Below, piece by piece: positions 58,690 to 64,000 of a stretch of 64,000 nt of DNA (its first letter is position 1; each line of letters opens with the position of its first letter). This stretch comes from Helicobacteraceae bacterium. Lineage in GTDB: Bacteria; Campylobacterota; Campylobacteria; Campylobacterales; Sulfurimonadaceae. The stretch spans positions 35,795 through 99,794 of the forward strand of contig CANMJR010000008.1 of the NCBI GenBank assembly GCA_947498025.1, written 5' to 3'. Both the position numbers and the translations under genes were made by a program. A model generated the notes under the pieces. It was not told the DNA's origin. It was given only the letters and a program-made list of their open reading frames with translations, and ran no database searches.

Positions 58690-60099
58690 TTAAAATACCT
58701 CTTCAACTTCATTAATATCTGTAAGTTTAAGCCTCTCACCCACAAGCAAACCTCTGTCAATCATTTCATTTGTAGCGATTACATAGTGAGCAGGGTTTAC
58801 AGTTGCTATATCTATGTTCTCAAAATAGTTATATAGCTCAAACTGCGTCATTTGATACGGTTGTTTTGTAACTTTTTGCAGTATATTTTGAAACGGAACA
58901 GTCTCTTTGCCTTGATCTAAGAGCTTTTGATTCTCATAATTGTGCTTTTTAACAGAAAAATCATAAGTGATATACTCTTCGCCATCAATTAAAACATTGA
59001 TGTAGTGTGGAGTTGCATCTTTGTAAATAGATTCAAATCCGCTATCTAGCTGTACTTTGCCATCTTCGCTTACTCTATCAGCTTCATCTAGTTTTTGCGA
59101 CCAATTCACGGGTTTAGGTATGTAAATAGTGCCGTATTCATTTTCTATCATGGCAATTTTTTTAGTATCGGAATAAACATATACAGATACTTCATTAAAT
59201 GAGTATTTTTCTGTCAAATTCAGGAGAGTGTACATTCCGTTTAATCTTCTATATACTTCTAGTGATATAAAAGTGCGAGAAGTATAAAACCTTGAAATGC
59301 CGTGATATAAGTACCATAGAGTAAGATTTGATATATCGCTTTGCTCATCTCTTAAATCATCTAAAGTTTTTAATACATATTTCATCAAATAAGCTACGGG
59401 ACTGTCTATGTCAGTTTCAATTTTACTTTGCGGAGCAGGGAACAATCTGTTAAGAGCTGTAACAATTTTATCTTTCATATCAGACGGGATAAATAAACTC
59501 ATGTGTATATGAGGTGTACCGTCTTGATGCGGTTCAGTAACTCGAAAATAACACCTATCATCCTTATTGATGCTTTTATAAGCCCTATCATCGAAAAACT
59601 TTTTTAATAGCTTTGAAAGCTCGATAGAAGCATTATGCGGAGTGTATTTGTCTATCGTTTCACTAAAATCTAGTACAGCTTCAAAATCAAGTCCGTTAAA
59701 CTTTTGCGTTACATGACAATTGAAAAACTTGTATTTCTTTTTATCAATAGGACTTTTTAAAGTAGTGATATATGTACGACCAGAAAACTTTTTATTGTTA
59801 ATGAGTTTATCTTTAAAAGACTTCTTTTTATGCCAATGAGAGGGAAGTGTAAGAGTCAAAAACACATTAGATAAGTCTTTTGACTTCGCATAATTGTAAA
59901 CACTCCAAGCACGATGCTGTAACTCTGCTATATATCTATCACTGTTCATATAGCTGTTTTGGACGAAATCAGCAAAGGGCACTATTTTATTGTCAACTTG
60001 AACACCGTTAGAGTTCATGAACTGTCTATTAAATTTTAATTTGTCATGAGCTTTTTTTATTTGATACTTTGTCAAACCGTATGTTTTAATTTTTGTCAT
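58690..60099 (-). CDS. HUH rolling-circle replication initiator (gene II-like)
   Basis: A 469-residue replication protein that should nick the plus origin of the phage replicative form. HUH-family motifs in order: motif I VFLTLTLP (about residues 79-86), motif II PHIHMSLF with His197 and His199 plus acidic Glu189 nearby, and motif III VAYLMKYVLK with Tyr237/Tyr241 and Lys240/Lys244. The tyrosine that attacks DNA is probably one of these two. The start overlaps the RHH gene stop (ATGA), and the initiation box AGAGGAAGTGACAAAATGA is shared with two other phage genes. Confidence 0.85.
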   Translation of the reverse strand: MTKIKTYGLTKYQIKKAHDKLKFNRQFMNSNGVQVDNKIVPFADFVQNSYMNSDRYIAELQHRAWSVYNYAKSKDLSNVFLTLTLPSHWHKKKSFKDKLINNKKFSGRTYITTLKSPIDKKKYKFFNCHVTQKFNGLDFEAVLDFSETIDKYTPHNASIELSKLLKKFFDDRAYKSINKDDRCYFRVTEPHQDGTPHIHMSLFIPSDMKDKIVTALNRLFPAPQSKIETDIDSPVAYLMKYVLKTLDDLRDEQSDISNLTLWYLYHGISRFYTSRTFISLEVYRRLNGMYTLLNLTEKYSFNEVSVYVYSDTKKIAMIENEYGTIYIPKPVNWSQKLDEADRVSEDGKVQLDSGFESIYKDATPHYINVLIDGEEYITYDFSVKKHNYENQKLLDQGKETVPFQNILQKVTKQPYQMTQFELYNYFENIDIATVNPAHYVIATNEMIDRGLLVGERLKLTDINEVEEVF

Positions 60100-60287
60100 T
60101 TTGTCACTTCCTCTTCCATAAAAATAGATTTTAAAGACTCAACAACTAAAGAATTTACAGATATATTATTTTTTTCAGCAATATCATAAATAATTTCTTT
60201 TAGTTCAATAGGAATTTTTAAACTTAATCCAAAAGGTTTCTGATTGTCTTTAATAGCTCGAGCTATACTTAATTCTAATTTTGTCAT
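60096..60287 (-). CDS. Ribbon-helix-helix (Arc-like) regulator
   Basis: A 63-residue protein: beta strand FGLSLKIPIELKEIIYDIAE (about residues 19-38), then NISVNSLVVESLKSIF (about 41-56). This is the Arc/CopG fold. It is overlapped by the replication gene (ATGA), so it is well placed to control copy number. It starts with the same leader box as the replication and Zot genes. Confidence 0.75.
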   Translation of the reverse strand: MTKLELSIARAIKDNQKPFGLSLKIPIELKEIIYDIAEKNNISVNSLVVESLKSIFMEEEVTK

Positions 60288-60389
60288 TTTGTCACTTCCT
60301 ATGTAATTTTTAAATCGTGTCCGATAACTTTTTATAGATAGCCAAGGCGGTCGCTAAGCTCCCTTTGTTCGCTCGCTAACGCTGCGTCG
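60288..60389. other. Prophage non-coding block with TCGCTAA repeats (origin candidate)
   Basis: About 100 bases between the Zot stop and the RHH start. It is clearly richer in GC than its surroundings. Three exact TCGCTAA copies lie at 60351-60357, 60373-60379 and 60387-60393 (the last runs into the Zot stop codon); inside the Zot end a GAACG-CTT-CGTTC hairpin lies at 60407-60419. It is the longest non-coding gap in the prophage part seen, directly upstream of the replication genes, so I suggest an origin or iteron-type control site. Confidence 0.45.
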
Positions 60390-61544
60390 CTAAGGCGCTC
60401 CTTGCTGAACGCTTCGTTCACTCTCTGTATTTATTAAATCAGTAGGTAATAAAGTATTATTGTCACTTTCTATTTTTCTAGGTATAAATAAAGTAGCTAG
60501 ATAAGTAGTTTTTAATTTGTCAGGTATGTTGTAATAATAATCAGTCACAGCAGCTAAAGAAATCTTGTTAAAGCCTTTATCGGTAGGAATCATTTTATAT
60601 ATTTCATTTTTTATTTCTGAGTATTGCAGCTCTAACTTATACTTGATAACGAGAAATTTAAAATAAGAAAGAGAAACCTGATTATTTTCAAAAGTATTAT
60701 TAGCATTCCAACAATTTTTATCATCACACCGAACTGTAAGAAAAATGCCTGACTCTTCCTCTAAATCTTCATTTTTTAATTCATTAATGGGTTTTTCTTT
60801 TTTTGGTTCTGCTTCAATTGGAGTAGTATCAGGAGCAAGACGAGCAAAAAGAGCATACAAAGCACCAAACATAAGAAAAATGAGAAAAACTCCAATAATG
60901 ATATATTTATAGAGAATCTTTTTTGGCTTATCTATTTCGCCAGACTTATAGAGTTTATATACTTCGGGGTCTGTCGTAATTGAATCGGAGTGATGACTAT
61001 CTTTGAGTTCAGGATTATCGTAGTGTTTATACTTGAGAACATTGTCTCTAAGCTGCTTAGATTGGTCTTGAGCGTGGATAAAGAACTCAGTGTGTATTTT
61101 ATAATCCGCATGGACTTGTTTAGGGTGCTGGCACATGACAATTAGTCGGACTTTGAAATGCCCGTGATAAGAAAAAAACCACGACATAGCATCATCAAGT
61201 TTTTTCATATAGAGCATAGCCTCATCTATCACAATGAGAGCATTATTGATTTTATGATAATCAGCATAGCGTATAAGCTCATCGTCCGACTTATCATCAA
61301 GAGCCATTTTATGCATGACAGTGATATGAGCTAAAAAACCTTTCCATAATATTTGTAAAGCTTTATTATCACGACCCATAGCATCAAATTTTTTATTTAG
61401 ATAATCAAACTGAAAACCGCCAATATTGGTTAAGATAAACCTATAAGGGGGAACTTTTTTTTCATCAAAAAAATTGTCTAAAATATACTTCATAGCACGG
61501 TAACTTTTGCCCGTTCTAGGCTTGCCCGTAATAAAATCTATCAT
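60390..61544 (-). CDS. zot: Zot/pI phage assembly ATPase
   Basis: A 384-residue inner-membrane ATPase needed for extrusion of filamentous virions. Walker A GKPRTGKS at residues 7-14, Walker B ALIVIDEA at 102-109, and one transmembrane helix at about 212-234 (YIIIGVFLIFLMFGALYALF). The part after the helix (about 235-384) is periplasmic. The Zot name comes from the Vibrio CTX phage toxin homologue; there is no reason to call this a toxin. Its ATG carries the shared AGAGGAAGTGACACAATGA leader. Confidence 0.92.
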   Translation of the reverse strand: MIDFITGKPRTGKSYRAMKYILDNFFDEKKVPPYRFILTNIGGFQFDYLNKKFDAMGRDNKALQILWKGFLAHITVMHKMALDDKSDDELIRYADYHKINNALIVIDEAMLYMKKLDDAMSWFFSYHGHFKVRLIVMCQHPKQVHADYKIHTEFFIHAQDQSKQLRDNVLKYKHYDNPELKDSHHSDSITTDPEVYKLYKSGEIDKPKKILYKYIIIGVFLIFLMFGALYALFARLAPDTTPIEAEPKKEKPINELKNEDLEEESGIFLTVRCDDKNCWNANNTFENNQVSLSYFKFLVIKYKLELQYSEIKNEIYKMIPTDKGFNKISLAAVTDYYYNIPDKLKTTYLATLFIPRKIESDNNTLLPTDLINTESERSVQQGAP

Positions 61545-61565
61545 TGTGTCACTTCCTCTATAAAA

Positions 61566-61835
61566 TTAAGACCTCATAAATGCTAAAACTTGTTTTACTC
61601 CAAAACCAGCTACGATAATTGTCAAATATAAGCTTATTCCGTCAAAAAAACCGAAATACCCAGCAACAGCCATCACTTGATTAGTAACTAGATAAGGAGA
61701 AACCATATCTTTGATGAAAGAAAGACCAAAACTGATAACAGCAGTAAAAATTGTAAAAATAGCCATCTTTGAGATAATAGGATTTTTAGCGGCGAATCCT
61801 AGTAAAGAGGAAAGAATAGAAGCAGCAGACCACAT
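61566..61835 (-). CDS. DUF2523/pVI-like minor coat protein
   Basis: An 89-residue protein with about three hydrophobic segments (AIFTIFTAVISFGLSFI, YLVTNQVMAVAGYFGFF, ISLYLTIIVAGFGVKQVLAF). Size, topology and place between the adsorption protein and Zot match pVI and DUF2523 proteins, which cap the virion end and anchor pIII. Spacing to neighbours is 12 and 21 bases. Confidence 0.78.
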   Translation of the reverse strand: MWSAASILSSLLGFAAKNPIISKMAIFTIFTAVISFGLSFIKDMVSPYLVTNQVMAVAGYFGFFDGISLYLTIIVAGFGVKQVLAFMRS

Positions 61836-61847
61836 GTAAAACCCCTT

Positions 61848-63695
61848 TTAAATAGTCTTAAAGACTGTAATGAATCCAGCTAGAGCAAAGAAAAAAAGTA
61901 ACATTGAACGAAAAGCCTGAATATCTAAAAAAGAGAGCGTATGAGTATCCAAAAGAACAAAAGTGTGATTGTAAATTGTAAAAGAAATGGTAGGAATTGA
62001 ATACGATTGATTAGCAAAAGTAAACATATTCGTTTGTACAAAACCAGCAAAAGAGCCTTTTAATGTGTCTTGATACCCAACAAAACCCTCTGAACCATCT
62101 TTAAAAGAACCGTCAGGGTTAAGACCAACATCAGCATATAAAGCATCGGAAATTGTAGAAGTAGAGGCGGCAGTTTTAGCAGCAGAAGAGTCAATACTAG
62201 AGAGATTTTTACCTAGAGAATCAAGATTTTTATTCATTGCCTCTAGTTTTGAATTAGTAGTTTTTTGTTCTCCGAGTGAATTATCTTGGAAAGTGCCAGA
62301 TTCAAGAGAAAAATTATCTAATGATGATTTTAAATCGTGATTTAGAGCAAGTAAATCATGTGTATCTGTAGAAAGAGAATCCAAAGACTTATTTGTCATG
62401 TCCATTCGATTTTTAATATCATCAAGTTTTTCATTTGAATTATTTTGAGATTGTAAAAGTGGAGAGAGTTCGGGTGTAGTAGAGTTTAAATCAGGGTTTA
62501 CGGTATTACTATCAGGAGTAATCGGAGCATTAGGAGCTTTTTGCAAAAAACAATAACCCGTATTAGGACAATTCGTAGAATCAGGAATTTTATATTGAAA
62601 AGAAATATAATTTTTACCATCAACAAGAGCAGAACAAGCAGAAGCCCCATACGCATAAATATACACAAAATCAGCAGCAGGCTTATATGAATTTATATCA
62701 AAATCGCAACTGATTTGTCGCTTATGAATAAAACAATATTCGCCCGTACATTCTGACGCTGCGTCAGGTTGAACTAAAATACTATCTATATTAGAGTCTA
62801 ATAAATAAGCTTGACATTGCGAGGAGGGTATTTGACCTTGAAAAACATATTGAGAAAATGTATAAACACCAACAGCACCAAAAGCATTCAAAGGAGATTC
62901 AGAAATTTGTCCACATGCAGAAGTGTCAAAAGGATTATAATTTGGACTTAATGGGTCGTTTTTAGCTAAATGTTCACATTGATTATTAATAGGATTAACA
63001 ATCAAAGGTGGAGTACAAACGGGAGGTATCGGAGTAATACAAGAATTTACGGGAGTACCACCGACAACAACAGTACTCATAATTTTAGGAGGTGTACAAG
63101 ATAATTGAGTATCTGAGACAGCATGTGACATACCCTCATTGCCGAGAGGGTCAGGACAATCAGTGATACAAGAAACATGTTCATAACCTAAACCAATCAA
63201 CTCAGGAATTGAAGCAGAACACTCCGCAAATGTATTGTAATCGGCAATTTTATTAAAACCAATTGGCGGAACGGGATTAACACAAGGAGTTATACATTGA
63301 CATGTAGATTGATTTACAACTTGACCAGAAGAGCAAGAAGAATCTAATTTACCACATTTGTATTCAAGAGTTAAAGAAGACCATTGTTTATAACGAAGAT
63401 AAGAAGCATCACAATAATCGTCCTCTGATTTATAAGTAGTCAAACGAGTACACTTTACAAAAGCAAAACCAGTTGGAACAACCAAACCATAATAAGCACA
63501 AGTTGACTCAGCAGCGTCCAAAGTTTGAGGATATAAAGCTTGCTCTGAAAGTGTTTTAGCTTCACAAGTCGAAACACCTAACGGTATTACTGTAAAATTA
63601 GCAGATGAAACGGGAGAACTAGAAATAGTTGTGTTACCATACAAAATACTGAAACTCAAAAAAGAAAGTAATACAAGGAATTTGATTAGTTTCAT
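61848..63695 (-). CDS. Phage adsorption protein (pIII-like)
   Basis: A 615-residue secreted, tail-anchored protein. Signal peptide about residues 1-20 (MKLIKFLVLLSFLSFSILYG), a Cys-rich N-terminal half (more than 20 Cys up to about residue 400, likely disulfide-bonded receptor domains), a Ser/Asn/Asp-rich coiled segment (about 415-510; EKLDDIKNRMDMTNKSLDSL is one part), and a C-terminal membrane helix MLLFFFALAGFITVFKTI. This is the plan of pIII. No sequence similarity to a named pIII is recalled, as receptors diverge fast. The host receptor, often a pilus, is unknown. Confidence 0.82.
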   Translation of the reverse strand: MKLIKFLVLLSFLSFSILYGNTTISSSPVSSANFTVIPLGVSTCEAKTLSEQALYPQTLDAAESTCAYYGLVVPTGFAFVKCTRLTTYKSEDDYCDASYLRYKQWSSLTLEYKCGKLDSSCSSGQVVNQSTCQCITPCVNPVPPIGFNKIADYNTFAECSASIPELIGLGYEHVSCITDCPDPLGNEGMSHAVSDTQLSCTPPKIMSTVVVGGTPVNSCITPIPPVCTPPLIVNPINNQCEHLAKNDPLSPNYNPFDTSACGQISESPLNAFGAVGVYTFSQYVFQGQIPSSQCQAYLLDSNIDSILVQPDAASECTGEYCFIHKRQISCDFDINSYKPAADFVYIYAYGASACSALVDGKNYISFQYKIPDSTNCPNTGYCFLQKAPNAPITPDSNTVNPDLNSTTPELSPLLQSQNNSNEKLDDIKNRMDMTNKSLDSLSTDTHDLLALNHDLKSSLDNFSLESGTFQDNSLGEQKTTNSKLEAMNKNLDSLGKNLSSIDSSAAKTAASTSTISDALYADVGLNPDGSFKDGSEGFVGYQDTLKGSFAGFVQTNMFTFANQSYSIPTISFTIYNHTFVLLDTHTLSFLDIQAFRSMLLFFFALAGFITVFKTI

Positions 63696-63703
63696 TTGAA
63701 AAC

Positions 63704-63832
63704 CTAAACCCTACCACGAAAAATAGAAGTAAATGAAAATGTCAAATAGTAGAAAACATTTAAAGATGCAGAAATAGAAAAAAAGAAATCAAATGAGGGG
63801 TCGCCGGTAATGACAAAATTTAAAAAAGGCAT
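63704..63832 (-). CDS. Small hydrophobic prophage protein (pVII/pIX-like)
   Basis: A 42-residue frame (MPFLNFVITGDPSFDFFFSI... ending RGRV) starting two bases after the coat-protein stop (TAAATG overlap in TAAATAAAATG style) and ending eight bases before the adsorption gene start. One membrane-spanning helix and a basic C-terminus. By size and place it could be a pVII/pIX-type minor coat protein. It is short, so the call is tentative. Confidence 0.55.
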   Translation of the reverse strand: MPFLNFVITGDPSFDFFFSISASLNVFYYLTFSFTSIFRGRV

Positions 63833-63833
63833 T

Positions 63834-64000
63834 TTATTTAGTCTTCCATAAAAACAATCCAAGCATAGTTCCGGAGAGCATACCCGTTAAAGCCATAGCA
63901 AATGAATAATCTTTATCTTTCATATTCAAATCAGCCGCTCTCGCAGCAACATCAGCCATATTGACATAAGCAGAGGCAGAAGACACACAAATAAAAAGCA
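63834..64000 (-). CDS. Major coat protein of filamentous phage (5' end outside window)
   Basis: The visible 54 codons read ...LFICVSSASA, then YVNMADVAARAADLNMKDKD, then YSFAMALTGMLSGTMLGLFL and WKTK before TAA (63834-63836). This is the class I inovirus coat: end of a signal peptide with an ASA cleavage site, an N-terminal amphipathic acidic helix, one membrane helix, and a basic end that contacts DNA. The mature coat would be about 44 residues. The start codon lies to the right of the window, which is why automatic callers could miss it. Confidence 0.85.
   Translation of the reverse strand, partial: LFICVSSASAYVNMADVAARAADLNMKDKDYSFAMALTGMLSGTMLGLFLWKTK

Larger units (their letters stand above)
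56845..64000 (-). mobile_element. Filamentous-phage (inovirus-type) prophage, right end beyond window
   Basis: A contiguous block of twelve minus-strand genes with the inovirus plan: coat protein with signal peptide, small hydrophobic protein, adsorption protein, DUF2523-like protein, Zot ATPase, then RHH, HUH replication initiator, small proteins, excisionase-like and tyrosine integrase. The left edge lies between the 3' end of rnpB and the integrase stop (56811-56851); the exact att core cannot be set without the other end. No secretin (pIV) gene is seen in this part, so export may use a host secretin or a gene to the right. At least 7.1 kb long. Confidence 0.9.

Noticed and set aside
60390..61544. 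Calling the Zot gene a zonula occludens toxin
   Set aside because: The motifs are those of the phage assembly ATPase pI, and the context is a complete filamentous phage; there is no evidence for toxin activity.

Overview
The window is AT-rich bacterial DNA with the gene content of a chemolithoautotrophic member of the Campylobacterota, most likely Sulfurimonas or a close relative. Pointers are 2-oxoglutarate:ferredoxin oxidoreductase (oorDABC) next to monomeric isocitrate dehydrogenase, malate dehydrogenase, fumarase and succinyl-CoA ligase (the set used by the reductive TCA cycle in this group), a short RecO, a 700-residue FlgL, sigma-54 with a sigma-54-type flagellar promoter, and multihaem cytochromes. 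The assignment rests on remembered family features, not on a search.

Layout. 1-3.3 kb: end of nspC, an MFS transporter and a PiT phosphate transporter. 3.3-10 kb: recO (minus) and the gltBD glutamate synthase pair. 10-15 kb: a glycine-zipper lipoprotein, a family II pyrophosphatase, and a coupled tri-haem peroxidase/penta-haem membrane cytochrome pair. 15.7-20.1 kb: a tight minus-strand operon S4 protein-trpD-tsaE-lptB-rpoN-TIGR02757. 20-28 kb: a methyltransferase, a PhnD-like lipoprotein coupled to a HAMP-PAS-GGDEF-EAL protein, a YgiQ radical SAM protein and an acyl-CoA ligase. 28.1-28.8 kb: a decayed HhH/nuclease gene, tRNA-Leu(CAA) and a sigma-54-type promoter. 28.8-45 kb: flgL, ftsK, a small DUF3820-like protein, acnB, lolA, secA, a LolC/E permease, and a large AsmA-like gene whose 5' end overlaps mltG on the other strand. 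45.4-55.4 kb: the carbon-cycle run idh-mdh-fumC-sucCD-HMA protein-oorDABC. 55.7-56.85 kb: a tetR gene, four evenly spaced operator-like palindromes, and rnpB (RNase P RNA).

From about 56.85 kb to the end of the window is a filamentous-phage (inovirus-type) prophage lying directly downstream of rnpB, all genes on the minus strand. Read in its own direction it runs: major coat protein (cut by the window end), a 42-residue hydrophobic protein, adsorption protein, pVI/DUF2523-like membrane protein, Zot/pI ATPase, a non-coding block with three TCGCTAA repeats, an RHH protein, an HUH replication initiator, a zinc-ribbon protein, an unknown protein, an excisionase-like protein and a tyrosine integrase.

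A second notable feature is a family of about 70-190 bp intergenic elements, five copies in this window (near 10.0, 11.5, 36.4, 41.1 and 55.6 kb), built from strings of small hairpins. Three copies lie between convergent genes, one supplies the last codons and stop of a coding gene, and one carries a hairpin module nested inside another hairpin.
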